DNA from: Candidatus Bathycorpusculum hydrogenotrophicum
Lineage (GTDB): Archaea; Thermoproteota; Bathyarchaeia; Bathyarchaeales; Bathycorpusculaceae
Length of the DNA: 64,000 nt
Reading direction: 5' to 3'
Assembly: GCA_009783705.1 (NCBI GenBank)
Contig: WRCX01000003.1
Span: forward strand, 1-64,000
Position numbers and translations under genes: made by a program. The notes beneath the pieces were generated by a model. That model was not told the origin of the DNA. It worked only from the letters and a program-made list of their open reading frames with translations, and did no database searches. Shown here one piece after another: positions 9,063-17,463 of this stretch. How positions within the stretch are numbered: position 1 is the stretch's first letter; each line of letters starts with the position of its first letter.

Positions 9063-9254
9063 ATGGGAACTGAGGGGAAAGGAACAATCTTTCGCAGAAA
9101 AGATGACCGCTACCTGCTTTATCTACCTGTCCGCTTAGTAGATGACAGTATGTTTCCACTAAAATGCGAAAACTCAATGCCAGTTAAAATCCGCTTCAAC
9201 CCAAACGATGGAAAACTAGTCGTTGAAAAATGGACCGAAAAAGAAAACGAATAG
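9063..9254 (+). CDS. Small conserved-looking archaeal protein, unknown
   Basis: The 63-residue product (GTEGKGTIFRRKDDRYLLYL, then PVRLVDDSMFP) is beta-rich and charged, with no membrane segment. The KDDRYLLYLPVRLV strand followed by a V.IRF.P..GKLVVEKW strand recalls AbrB-like or small nucleic-acid-binding barrels, but this is only a resemblance. It lies 72 bases after the permease on the same strand and may be cotranscribed. Confidence 0.6.
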   Translation: MGTEGKGTIFRRKDDRYLLYLPVRLVDDSMFPLKCENSMPVKIRFNPNDGKLVVEKWTEKENE

Positions 9255-9380
9255 AACAAAATTTTTTATTTTAATTTTAGTTTAGTTAGCTCAAACTACG
9301 CAAGAACAGATAATTTCGTGTGAGCTGAGTTTTTAGTTAAAATTAAATTGCATGTTTTTTCCGTTTCCTTTGTTTAGTGG

Positions 9381-10541
9381 TTACAGTTTTTGTGCTCTTT
9401 TGAAATAGAAAAATAAACCTCCAACAATAACACTGACAAGTACAACTATAGAAACTATAAGCACCACATAACCCGTCAGGCTCTCATCGTTAATATTGTC
9501 GCTGTCGTCGGTAGGATATATATTGTTATACTGTGTAGCGGTGTTACCAGAAATCACACCAGCCCGCTTGTTAAATGTGCCAGCGTTATATAAGCCTCCA
9601 CCAACTTCAGCTGTATTGTTAGAAATTACACCATTTTCAGACAAACTAAAAGTGCAATCATAATCATTGAATACCCCACCACCATTACCAAAAAGATCCT
9701 CAACAACTTCAGCTATATTGCCAGAGATTACACCTCCAGACATACTAAAAGTTGCATCTCTATAACCACCCCCATTGTATATGCCACCACCATCCATCGC
9801 CTTATTGTTAGAAATCATACCGCCAGACATCATAAAAACGCCTTCATTGCACACACCACCACCCATAACAAGATAGGGCGGAGATACACCGTTTCCAGAA
9901 ATCTCACCACCAGATAAACTAAAATTCGCACCATTTCTACCGTTGAACACCCCACTACTTTCTAGGTTATCAGAGATTTTGCCCCCAGACATACTAAAAC
10001 TACCACCGCTGCGTACACCCTCACCCTCAAAGTTGCCTGAAATTTCACCACCAGACATAGTAAAATAGCCTTGGTTAGACACACCAGCGCCAAAAGGTGC
10101 ATTGTTTTTAGAAATTATGCCTCCCGACATATTAAAAACGCCTTCATTGTAAACACCCCCACTACCAAAACCGCTAATATAACTAGGCTCAAGACGATTA
10201 TCTGAAATCTCGCCACCAAGCATATCAAAAATACCTTGATTGTACACGCCACCTCCACCAGCCGGGCCGTTCTTCCCTACGTAGTGGGTATTTTCAGAAA
10301 TTTTGCCGCCTAACAGTCTAAAATTGCCTTGGTTCCACACCCCATATTTGTGATTGCCCGAAATTTCGCCATCAGACAGGATAAGAGCACCGCCAGAATT
10401 AACCAATACTCCCGTAGCACGATTGTCATCATCTCTATGAGTTACAATGATACCGTCAAGCAACAACGAGCCATCCGTCTCAACAACAATAATAGTGCTC
10501 TGCTCATTGGTACCAATTAATTTGTAAAATTTTGTTGCACT
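9381..10541 (-). pseudogene. C-terminal piece of the surface-protein gene interrupted by elements A and B
   Basis: From the crossover to the stop this encodes about 386 residues: a KFYKLIG strand, then about ten GGGVYN / MSGGxISxN right-handed beta-helix repeats of roughly 27-30 residues, and a C-terminal anchor (about the last 32 residues, TGYVVLIVSIVVLVSVIVGG then FFYFKRAQKL). It lacks the N-terminal signal segment that both paralogues in the window have. Those missing parts lie at 26705-26802 and 44862-45055 on the same strand. The frame runs on to 10592, but those codons belong to element A. Confidence 0.88.
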
Positions 10542-10544
10542 TGT
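10539..10544. other. Left attachment core of element A
   Basis: ACTTGT is shared with 26703-26708. Cutting here and at the right core rejoins the host frame exactly (Thr-Ser, then Ala-Thr-Lys-Phe-Tyr). Just inside, GCGTACCAAAAGAGG at about 10553-10567 is an imperfect inverted copy of the sequence just inside the right end, as expected for the two arms of a serine-recombinase attP. Confidence 0.75.
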
Positions 10545-10634
10545 GCTTACCAGCGTACCAAAAGAGGATTTTAGGCTGGCGGCGGCATTCAAGGGAGTAT
10601 AGCCTTTATCTTAACATAGAAATCGAAATCTATA

Positions 10635-10667
10635 TCGGAGCGTAGCAAGGTGGCGCTCCGATTTTTT
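10635..10667 (+). terminator. Conserved terminator-like hairpin at the left end of element A
   Basis: Stem TCGGAGCG (10635-10642), 11-base loop (10643-10653), complementary arm CGCTCCGA (10654-10661), then six T. Element B has the same hairpin at 26961-26987 with a compensatory pair change (C-G to T-A). The first loop bases are TAG, the stop of the recombinase frame read through attP in the circle; the leader ORF starts at GTG 10650 in the same loop, and its GGAG ribosome site is inside the left arm. It is therefore either a terminator, an attenuator, or both. Confidence 0.72.
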
Positions 10668-10994
10668 GTTAGAGTTGCCGCTATTGGTGGGGCCCTTAGC
10701 TCTCGGCACGGGCGGTTGTATGTTCCAGCCCAAAAATCGCGAAAAGCGGAGCAAGTGGCTTTTGTGTCCCAAGCCTCTACTAATATCGCTCCGGCGGCGA
10801 GGTTGGCCAGCTCCTTGCGGGGCTTCGCCCCGATCATGGGCGTTGCCTGCCTTTTCCCTTTCCGATTTTTTTGTTTATTACAAAAAAACGAAAGGGCGCA
10901 CCTACACATTGCCCCGCAATGCCGCACCGAGAAACCCTACACAACATGCGGCATTGCGGGTTTGTTAGAAGCTCAAAAGCGGAGGGTTCCGTAA
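10650..10994 (+). CDS. Leader ORF upstream of relaxase A
   Basis: The 114-residue frame starts at GTG in the hairpin loop and ends at TAA 10992-10994, which overlaps the ACG start of the relaxase (TAACG). A homologous frame sits at the same place in element B (26976-27485): both begin Met-Ala-Leu-Arg-(F/L)-F and share QKS.KA.QV.F.S.A.TNAA, LRG, RAHLH and a basic end (QKRRV / LKRRRYF). The oriT at 10892-10922 lies inside it, so some conservation could be at the DNA level. Function unknown; translational coupling to the relaxase is the likely role. Confidence 0.45.
   Translation: MALRFFVRVAAIGGALSSRHGRLYVPAQKSRKAEQVAFVSQASTNIAPAARLASSLRGFAPIMGVACLFPFRFFCLLQKNERAHLHIAPQCRTEKPYTTCGIAGLLEAQKRRVP
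10892..10922 (-). other. oriT: Putative oriT of IncQ type (copy A1)
   Basis: Read on the minus strand, a short inverted repeat (CATTGC, GGG loop, GCAATG; plus 10907-10921) is followed by GTAGGTGCGCCCTTT. Known IncQ/MOBQ origins (RSF1010) have an inverted repeat directly followed by TAAGTGCGCCCT, with the nick in GCG/CCC. It lies about 80 bases before the relaxase start, the usual position. A second inverted repeat (CCCTTTC.., T-rich) abuts it at 10855-10897. Confidence 0.62.
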
Positions 10995-12556
10995 CGGCGA
11001 TTTATCACCTCAACGTCCAAATTATCGGGCGCAGTTCGGGACGGTCGGCTGTTGGTTCGGCTGCGTATAGAGCGGCGGAAAAGTTAAAGGCTGTGGGCGC
11101 GGCGGCGTATCGGTCGGGACAGGATTTAGGGGGCGAAGGCGACGAGGGCAACGAAATAACCCATGACTACACAAGAAAAAAAGGCGTGGTGTATAAAGAA
11201 ATTATTTTGCCCGACAACGCGCCGCCCGAATTTGCAGATAGGCAAACCCTTTGGAACGCCGTAGAAGCAAAGGAAAGACGGCGCGACGCACGACTCGCGC
11301 GGGAAATCGAGGTAGCGCTACAAATAGAGTTTGATTTAGAAGAACAAAAAACCCTGCTCCGCGAATACATAAAAGAAAATTTTGTTGACAAGGGCATGAT
11401 TGTTGATTTTGCCGTGCATAACAAGGGAGACGGCAACCCGCACGCGCATTTAATGCTCACGACGCGCCATGTTACGCCCGACGGCTTCGGAGGCAAAAAC
11501 CGCGACTGGGACGAAGATACCGAGCTGTTAAAATGGCGTAAAAATTGGGCGGTGATTAATAATCGCAAGTTTGAGGAAAAAGGACTTGACGCGCGTATCG
11601 ACCACCGCACCCTAAAGGCGCAGGGCATTGACCGCGAGCCGACAATCCACCTCGGACACGAAGCATCGGCACTGGAGAAAAAAGGCATACGCACCGAACG
11701 CGGAGACATAAATCGCGAAATCCAACGCCGCAATGAAGCACGCGCCCAAAAGGAGCACAAGCAGGAATTAACGGAACCCGCAACAAATGAAAAAACAGTT
11801 ATCGAAAAACCCACTACCGAAAAAACGGCGCAAACCCTAAACGAATTAAGAATTGACTATATCACGCTTGAAAAAAACTTGTCTGAACTAATAACACAGC
11901 GCAACGAAATCCGCGAGGAACTTCCGCGCTTAAAATTCCGCGCCGAAAATATGGAGGAACACGCCCGAAATATTGATGTGCTTCAAGGCAGAATCGCCGA
12001 ACTACAGGAAAATCGCCAAAATCTAAACTTTTTGCAATGGACAAAGAAACAAGAAACAGACGAAGCAATCGAACACGCCAAACAAGAAGCACGCCGCGCC
12101 GAGATATTTTTCAAAAACCGCTTCAACGTAGACCCCGACCAAACCCCCACAGAAATAAAACGCATACAAAAAATAATCCGCGAAAAACAAACCGACCTAA
12201 CCACCAAAAACGCCGCCATCCTTGACATAATGAACACACAAGACAAAATCCTATTAGAATATCACACCCAAAAACTCCTCGCCCAAACCCATTACGACAA
12301 AGACCAACTAAACACACTATTGCAACAAATAAACACCCCGCCCGAGACCATTCGCGACCGCCTGCTCCAAGAGCGCATCGACCGACGGCTAAACATCATT
12401 CCCGACGAAAGTTTCCAAAAAGTTATCGAAAGACTACCCCAAAATCAGGCGCAAACCCTAATAGACGAACGCAAACGCGCCCAAGAAAAAGAACTTAAAG
12501 AACTCGAAAAACTACGCGAGCAGACCAAAGCCCATGACTTAACGCGCAGTCGCTAA
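10994..12556 (+). CDS. MOBQ (MobA/MobL) relaxase A
   Basis: From ACG 10994 the product has 520 residues. The relaxase domain (about 1-225) has the N-terminal IYHLNVQIIGRSSGRSAVGS, AAYRAAEKL with the candidate catalytic Tyr, and the metal-binding three-His motif in GDGNPHAHLMLTTRH. The rest is a long coiled coil. It would nick oriT and stay on the 5' end for transfer through the coupling protein. No ATG stands at the homologous start (relaxase C has ATG-Ala-Ile there); instead ACG is preceded by GGAGG 8 bases upstream and overlaps the leader stop. An ATG at 10946 is an alternative. Confidence 0.9.
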   Translation, partial: TAIYHLNVQIIGRSSGRSAVGSAAYRAAEKLKAVGAAAYRSGQDLGGEGDEGNEITHDYTRKKGVVYKEIILPDNAPPEFADRQTLWNAVEAKERRRDARLAREIEVALQIEFDLEEQKTLLREYIKENFVDKGMIVDFAVHNKGDGNPHAHLMLTTRHVTPDGFGGKNRDWDEDTELLKWRKNWAVINNRKFEEKGLDARIDHRTLKAQGIDREPTIHLGHEASALEKKGIRTERGDINREIQRRNEARAQKEHKQELTEPATNEKTVIEKPTTEKTAQTLNELRIDYITLEKNLSELITQRNEIREELPRLKFRAENMEEHARNIDVLQGRIAELQENRQNLNFLQWTKKQETDEAIEHAKQEARRAEIFFKNRFNVDPDQTPTEIKRIQKIIREKQTDLTTKNAAILDIMNTQDKILLEYHTQKLLAQTHYDKDQLNTLLQQINTPPETIRDRLLQERIDRRLNIIPDESFQKVIERLPQNQAQTLIDERKRAQEKELKELEKLREQTKAHDLTRSR

Positions 12557-12620
12557 TATCAAAGAAAAGCCGAAACACTTGCAATTCCGTGAATTTCAAG
12601 TTTTTAACGGCTCATTAAAA

Positions 12621-12740
12621 CTGGATGGACGCTGACACTAATGACTATGCCATGAGAGGTAACCACTCATGGCATAGTCATTTTGTGTTGGCATCCATCC
12701 AGTGACTAAAAGTGCGCAAGGATATGTTGCTTCGCAACAT
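12621..12740 (-). other. oriT: Putative oriT with large cruciform (copy A2)
   Basis: On the minus strand, an inverted repeat ATGTTGC-GAA-GCAACAT (plus 12724-12740) is followed by TCCTTGCGCACTTTT, a variant of the IncQ nick region. On the other side lies a long imperfect dyad: an outer stem 12621-12638 with 12685-12702 (CTGGATGG ends) and a perfect 16-base inner stem (ATGACTATGCCATGAG). The same architecture with different stem sequences recurs at 31148-31270. Here it precedes only a relaxase relic. Confidence 0.58.
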
Positions 12741-12787
12741 CGCATAGTGGACAAACCCTACGGAATATGCTGTTTTGAGGGTTCAAG

Positions 12788-13599
12788 ACCGCCCTCAATC
12801 GCGAAATCCAGCGGCGCAACGAAGAACTCGCCGCCAATTTTAATTCGCCCACCGAAGGTGCGGCATCAGGCGTGGGGAGTCAAAAGCGAGAATCTGCACC
12901 CATTAACGCCGCTAAAGAAACACGCGCCGCGCTAATTGACGCGAGTTTCAAAATGCGGCAAGAAGAATCGGAGTATAAAGGTATTGCAGGGCTTGATGTG
13001 GAGCGGTAAAGGCGGTGGGTTTGCTCAGCGACTGAAAGTCGCAAATTGCGGCTAAAGCCGCTTGCCCCGCTCCGAATATTCCACTTTTTAAAATGATTCG
13101 CATCCGTTCGTTCGCCTTGATTCGCTGGATGACGTAAGATAGTGGAATGTGCGAGAGGGCTTCACTCAATACATTTGTGGGCTATTGGGTATTCTTGCAC
13201 TGTAGTTGGAAACGTGTTGTGAAATATGATACAGGAATCAAGGTCATTCATCATTCCGTTTCCTCTCTGCTGTGTCAATTATGCTAAAGCTTTTCGCCTA
13301 AAGGCGAAGGGTTTAAACCTGGCACATGGAAAATAAAACTCAAGCGGTCAGAGTTAGATAAAAGATACGCCCGCGAAGCAGAGATTAAAAAAGAGCTGGA
13401 GGTTATTGAGACAGAGTATCGTATTCAAAAGCAAATTGCCGATAATCACCCCGACCGTGCGCTGATATATGACTTGTTGGAACAAATGAGGGAAACACCC
13501 GCGTCAGCCCGCGCAAGTTTACAACAAATGCAACTCGAACGGCACCTTGACACAATCGCGCGAACGAAACCTTCGAAAAAACCACCGAATAACAAATAA
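12788..13599 (+). pseudogene. Relic of a second MOBQ relaxase
   Basis: Two separated open stretches resemble relaxase parts. At 12788-13008 the translation has LNREIQRRNEELAANF, matching the INREIQRRNEARAQ segment after the relaxase domain of relaxase A; it stops at TAA 13006-13008. At about 13330-13599 a coiled-coil tail (KRYAREAEIKKELEVIETEY) ends at TAA. The N-terminal catalytic domain is missing. The preceding oriT-like dyad suggests a former oriT-relaxase module like B2 / relaxase C. The ground between (13009-13330) holds only short dyads. Confidence 0.55.
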
Positions 13600-13683
13600 C
13601 GGTTTTCTGCGTTTCCGAAAATGAGAAGAAGACAAACGCTTTTATATTAAACATTAAATAAGGTGTATTAGGGCATAATTAAA

Positions 13684-14301
13684 ATGAGTGATTTCGATTC
13701 AAGTAAAACTTTAGCCGGCATCGGCTCAATACTGCTAATGATTCCCCTCGCAGGCATCGTCGGCGTTATTCTCATCTATCTTAGCATGAAAAACTTTGCC
13801 GAATACTACAAAGACAACAGCATCCGCCAAAACATGCTCACAGGCGCAATCTTTTGGATAATCGGCATAATCATGAGCGGCATTGGCATACTCTTCGGGC
13901 TTACCATTATAGGCATTCTTATTGCGATACCGCTCTTTATAGTGGCAGCCGTCTTTGAGTTATTAATGGTGATATACGTCCGAAGGGCGCTACATGTATT
14001 AGCTGACCGCTCAGGTGTAAATCTATTCCGCACGGCAGGAACATTACTGTTAGTCGGCGCAATACTTACAATATTTGTTATTGGCGCTTTCTTCATGTTT
14101 ATTGCATACATACTCTTAGCTGTAGCTTTCTTCTCGCTCAAACCAAACACAAACCCGCCAACATACAATAATTGTTCAGCACCGTCTCCACCGCCTCAAA
14201 CTACCTCAACAGCAAGCACTGACACCAAATTCTGTACCCACTGCGGCGCACCTGTTCCAATAGATTCTGCTTTCTGCTCGCGTTGTGGAAAACAAGCATA
14301 G
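13684..14301 (+). CDS. DUF996-family membrane protein with C-terminal zinc ribbon
   Basis: The 205-residue product has four or five membrane segments (about 10-33, 50-78, 80-100, 115-148), a Pro-Thr-rich linker, and a zinc ribbon at about 182-203 (CTHCGAPVPIDSAFCSRCGK). The membrane part matches the host gene at 51098-51778 (SKT.GIG start; LF.T.GTL.L.G..LTI...G; AFF..KP end). DUF996 is known mainly from archaea, so this looks like host-derived cargo inside element A. Function unknown. Confidence 0.82.
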   Translation: MSDFDSSKTLAGIGSILLMIPLAGIVGVILIYLSMKNFAEYYKDNSIRQNMLTGAIFWIIGIIMSGIGILFGLTIIGILIAIPLFIVAAVFELLMVIYVRRALHVLADRSGVNLFRTAGTLLLVGAILTIFVIGAFFMFIAYILLAVAFFSLKPNTNPPTYNNCSAPSPPPQTTSTASTDTKFCTHCGAPVPIDSAFCSRCGKQA

Positions 14302-14368
14302 GCATAAAATGAATAGCTAATTCCCACACATTTTTTTATTGTTTATCCATTTTTAAGAGGCTGATGAT

Positions 14369-14528
14369 GTCGCCGTCCCCATCGGCGGCGCTTACGCTCA
14401 AACCCCTCGCGCCCCCTCGCTCATCGCTCCGAAGTCGCGCTTCGTTACGCGAGGGGATGCTACACTTCGCTCCGCTCGGAAGTGCATGAACCGAGCTTCC
14501 GCTCGCTTGCGCGCCGCCTGACGGCGAC
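14369..14528 (+). repeat. 160-bp repeat bounded by inverted ends, copy A
   Basis: GC-rich segment starting GTCGCCGTC..GGCGGCGC and ending with the complement GCGCCGCC.GACGGCGAC. About 90% identical to 33591-33749 in element B; similarity continues to a shared GGGCGCGCAGAGTAAA. Several inner dyads are visible. The frames it contains are shadows. It fills most of the gap 14302-14632. Confidence 0.7.
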
Positions 14529-14632
14529 CGTAATGAGGGCGCGCAGAGTAAAGATTCCGAAGAATGTTATTAACAGCTAACATAAGCGTACCCAAGAAGT
14601 GCAAAGAAAAAGAAGAATGCAATGATGCGGAA

Positions 14633-14839
14633 TCATTCCCCGCAACAGCAAACCTTGTTCTCGTTTGACAGCCGTTCTCTTACCTCTTTTCTAAACGCAG
14701 AATCATTATAATATTTCAAACGCTCATCTTGCGAAAGGTTCTTTGTAATTTCATAGTTATACCTCCGCATTGCGTGAATGTCCTCAATAGTAAAATTCGG
14801 GCTGGTTACAGGCTTATTTATCTTTTTCATCCTCATCAC
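14633..14839 (-). CDS. Putative antitoxin of the PIN module
   Basis: The 68-residue product (ATG 14837-14839) is charged and mostly helical, with NLSQDERLKYYNDSAFRKEV in the middle and a Cys pair near the end (VCCCGE). Its start lies inside the end of the PIN gene (26-base overlap), which indicates translational coupling. Size, charge and pairing suggest the antitoxin. The order, toxin first, is the reverse of most VapBC pairs. No DNA-binding fold is obvious. Confidence 0.6.
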   Translation of the reverse strand: MMRMKKINKPVTSPNFTIEDIHAMRRYNYEITKNLSQDERLKYYNDSAFRKEVRERLSNENKVCCCGE

Positions 14840-15314
14840 CTCTCACGAAAAATTCAGGCGTACATATCGCGATATTATCCTTTCCATATCCAGACAACGC
14901 CGAAACAACCTTTACACCTGTAATTGTGTTGTAATTAACTATATGACTAAAATTCCAAGAAACAATACTATCACAATTATGAATCATAGCAACGGCTAAA
15001 TGTAGTGCGTCATCCATGCAATTTGGTTTAAGAATACCATTATCAATAAACATCTTCGCGACACCTTCAATGTCCTTGTCAATGCTTACCATAATGTATT
15101 CTATCTCGTCAAGAAACCCTCGAAGTTTATCCCTTTTTGCTTTCTCTTTGCAATCTTCAATTTCCATTTCTACAACCGTTGACAATACAATGTCATATTT
15201 GCCGCTTTTCAAGTATTCCCAAAATTTCAAAGTGCTTGCTGTCCAGTCAGGATGATTGCTTTGGTCTAAATGGCTGATGACGCTTGTGTCAAGATAAATT
15301 TTCGGTTCCTTCAA
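14814..15314 (-). CDS. PIN-domain ribonuclease toxin (VapC-like)
   Basis: The 166-residue product has PIN acidic residues in IYLDTSVISHL (Asp9), VVEMEIEDC, MDDALHLAVA and SWNFSHIVN. PIN toxins cleave tRNA, rRNA or mRNA in the cytosol when the antitoxin is lost, which stabilises mobile DNA. It overlaps the downstream small gene and lies between the 160-bp repeat and the coupling-protein promoter in element A. Element B has no copy at the matching place. Confidence 0.85.
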   Translation of the reverse strand: MKEPKIYLDTSVISHLDQSNHPDWTASTLKFWEYLKSGKYDIVLSTVVEMEIEDCKEKAKRDKLRGFLDEIEYIMVSIDKDIEGVAKMFIDNGILKPNCMDDALHLAVAMIHNCDSIVSWNFSHIVNYNTITGVKVVSALSGYGKDNIAICTPEFFVRGDEDEKDK

Positions 15315-15402
15315 GACAATCTACTCCTTATGCCATTTGTTATATACATCTTTATTACATTATAATATGTTTTTCATAAAAAGTCAATTTTTTATTCTAA
15401 AG

Positions 15403-15411
15403 TTTATAAAT
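15403..15411 (+). promoter_or_regulatory. TATA box of coupling-protein gene A
   Basis: TTTATAAAT lies about 30 bases before ATG 15437. The same box within AGTTTATAAATCCAA stands before the element B homologue (34025-34033). This is an archaeal TATA-box consensus at leaderless spacing. Confidence 0.5.
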
Positions 15412-15436
15412 CCAAATGTATCTATTTTGGTATATC

Positions 15437-16873
15437 ATGGGTTATAATTGGGATTTCGGGGCAGAAATTACTGGTTATATTATGAATTTTTTAGTGCAAA
15501 TTTTTTCGAGCGTAGTGTCAGCGTTTTTGCGTCTTTTTGGAAGGCAACCGAAAAATCCATATAAAAATGCCGAGCAAATCACACATGCGGCAAAAAATCC
15601 CCCTGTCAACATGAAATTAGCAAGCTCCGAACCTCGCGGGATATTCTTTGGAAAACAGTATAATCAATATGTTGTAAAGTCCGAAGAAACCGACGGGCAC
15701 GTTTTAGTCGTCGGCGGCACAGGTTCGGGAAAAAGCTCATGCGTCGCCATTCCTACGCTCCGAAACTGGCGGGGAACAATTTTCGCCGTCGATATAAAAG
15801 GCGAACTATACACAAACACCCGCCAACACCGCAGAAACATTAAACTTTTCGACCCCGAAAACAAAAGCAACCGCTATGTTTACGACCCCTATGTTTTTCT
15901 AAACCAAAGCAACAACCCCGCACAGGAAGCCCGCGCAATCGCCCAAGCCGTAATACCTCTGCCGTATGACGTAAAAGAGCCGTTCTGGATTGAGAGCGCA
16001 CAAATCATCTTGACGGGTGCAATTTTGCACTACCACCACGCAAAATGCACCTTTATTGAAACGCTCCGCAACATTCAAAGCCAAAACCCCCAAGCCCTAA
16101 TAAAAATCATCTCCGACAGCACAAACGACAAAGCGGCACTATGCGCCAAGTCCTTTGACGGCATGGACGGCAAAGTTTTAGCGGGAATCTTTGCCGAAAT
16201 CAGCCGAGGCATAATCGCCCTTGTAACCGACGACGATATTGTTAGCGCGTTATCATATGAAGACAGTAAGGAAATCATATCGCCGTTGGACTTAGAAAAC
16301 GGTTCTGATGTATACATCAGAATCCCCGAATACTTGCTTAGGCAGTGGAAAAACCTCTTGACGCTTATGGTTAATCAGTTTATTTCATTCTTTGAGCGGC
16401 GCAAAGAAAGCACGGACAATCGCCCTATTCTGTTTTTATTAGATGAGTTTCCAAGACTTGGTAAAATTCCCGCCATGACCGACGCATTAGCGACGCTCCG
16501 CTCTAAAAAAATCACTATCTGTATAATTATTCAAAGCCTCGCCCAACTCAAAATGATATATGGACACGACGCGCAGGAAGTAATCGCGGACACATGCGCT
16601 TTTAAGGCGATATTGGGCGCGACCGACGCGAACACGCAAGAATATTTCTCAAAACTTGTCGGCACTTATGAAAAAATCCGAAGCTCCCACTCACAAAATT
16701 TTGACCCCTATATCGGTGCACCCACAGGGCACGGCACACAAACCTCCCAAGACTACGAAAAACGCATAATCAAACCCGAAGAATTCGCCACCTTGCAACA
16801 CGAGCTTATCCTTTTATATCCTTTGCCCTTTAACTTTTGCAGGGTACATAAACAGCCCTATTATTTGAGGTGA
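15437..16873 (+). CDS. VirD4/TraG-type coupling protein A
   Basis: From ATG 15437 the product has 478 residues: one membrane segment near the N-terminus (YIMNFLVQIFSSVVSAFLRL), Walker A GGTGSGKSS at about 93-101, Walker B ILFLLDEFPRLGKI, and the IIIQSLAQLKMIYG motif of the TraG/VirD4 family. It would bring the relaxase-DNA complex to a mating channel. An in-frame start 7 codons upstream is rejected because the element B homologue begins at the equivalent MGY.WDFG. It overlaps the next gene by 4 bases. No channel genes are present. Confidence 0.92.
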   Translation: MGYNWDFGAEITGYIMNFLVQIFSSVVSAFLRLFGRQPKNPYKNAEQITHAAKNPPVNMKLASSEPRGIFFGKQYNQYVVKSEETDGHVLVVGGTGSGKSSCVAIPTLRNWRGTIFAVDIKGELYTNTRQHRRNIKLFDPENKSNRYVYDPYVFLNQSNNPAQEARAIAQAVIPLPYDVKEPFWIESAQIILTGAILHYHHAKCTFIETLRNIQSQNPQALIKIISDSTNDKAALCAKSFDGMDGKVLAGIFAEISRGIIALVTDDDIVSALSYEDSKEIISPLDLENGSDVYIRIPEYLLRQWKNLLTLMVNQFISFFERRKESTDNRPILFLLDEFPRLGKIPAMTDALATLRSKKITICIIIQSLAQLKMIYGHDAQEVIADTCAFKAILGATDANTQEYFSKLVGTYEKIRSSHSQNFDPYIGAPTGHGTQTSQDYEKRIIKPEEFATLQHELILLYPLPFNFCRVHKQPYYLR

Positions 16874-17358
16874 GCCGCTTGGACGAGAAAGATACACGTT
16901 CCTATGTAGAAACGCTCCAATCCCTGCAACGCGACATCAATTCTTTAAAAAAATTTAGTTCCCTTCATCCTTCACTTGAAAAAACCATTGATGGTTTGCG
17001 CAATTCTCAGACCCTTCTCTATGAAGCCCTCGCCCAGCATGGCGTAACTGCCGAAGCAGTGCATAAAGTCATAGTGGAGAACAGCGACAAACAACTCATC
17101 GCCGAAATTATGCGGCTGCAAGCCGCCAAAGACAAAATCAATAAACAACTCGCCGCCCCCGACCTAACCCCACAAAAACGCCAATCCTTAGAGCACTCCT
17201 TTGCGCGAACAAAACAAGACCATGCCGACAAATGGCAAGAAATCATCAACAGCCCACGCCGCGCCGAATTAATCCGCATGACTGAACAAGCCATAACAAA
17301 AAACCTCGAAAAATCACGTACCCGTGACCGCACTCATGACCTCGACCGAAGCCACTAA
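16870..17358 (+). CDS. Small coiled-coil mobilisation-associated protein A
   Basis: The 162-residue product starts at GTG within the coupling-protein stop (GTGA). It is nearly all helical (RDINSLKKFSSLHPSLEKTI, VIVENSDKQLIAEIMRLQAA) and ends in a basic RTRDRTHDL tail. Homologous to 36122-36613 in the same position of element B (DEKD.R..VETLQSLQRDIN, LYEALAQHGVTAE). Role unknown; an accessory to coupling protein or relaxosome is plausible from position. Confidence 0.8.
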   Translation: MSRLDEKDTRSYVETLQSLQRDINSLKKFSSLHPSLEKTIDGLRNSQTLLYEALAQHGVTAEAVHKVIVENSDKQLIAEIMRLQAAKDKINKQLAAPDLTPQKRQSLEHSFARTKQDHADKWQEIINSPRRAELIRMTEQAITKNLEKSRTRDRTHDLDRSH

Positions 17359-17417
17359 AAATTATACAAAAATAAACGATTTGGTTATTTGCCACATTTT
17401 ATTTTGAATGTTGTTAC

Positions 17418-17463
17418 ACTTCACAATAAAACTGCCACATGGCAAATATATTTATTGTGAAGT
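17418..17463. terminator. Bidirectional hairpin between convergent genes
   Basis: Perfect 13-base stem ACTTCACAATAAA (17418-17430) with TTTATTGTGAAGT (17451-17463), with a smaller TGCCA-CA-TGGCA dyad in the loop. It lies between the coiled-coil gene and the convergent recombinase and overlaps the recombinase stop. A-rich and T-rich sides would serve termination from both sides. Confidence 0.6.

Noticed and set aside
9381-10541. Short-period repeats considered as a CRISPR-like array
   Set aside because: The period follows codons of the GGGVYN protein repeat; units are of unequal length and diverged, with no constant repeat and spacer pattern, and there are no cas genes in the window.
12711-12725. 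GTGCG after the cruciform considered as a group II intron 5' end
   Set aside because: No reverse-transcriptase gene, no domain V hairpin, and the oriT explanation fits all four copies and their relaxase neighbours.
14398-14622. Minus-strand frame in the 160-bp repeat as a gene
   Set aside because: The frame is mostly repeat sequence with dyads, is Arg-rich in the way GC-rich shadows are, and its two copies differ by changes that do not respect the codons.
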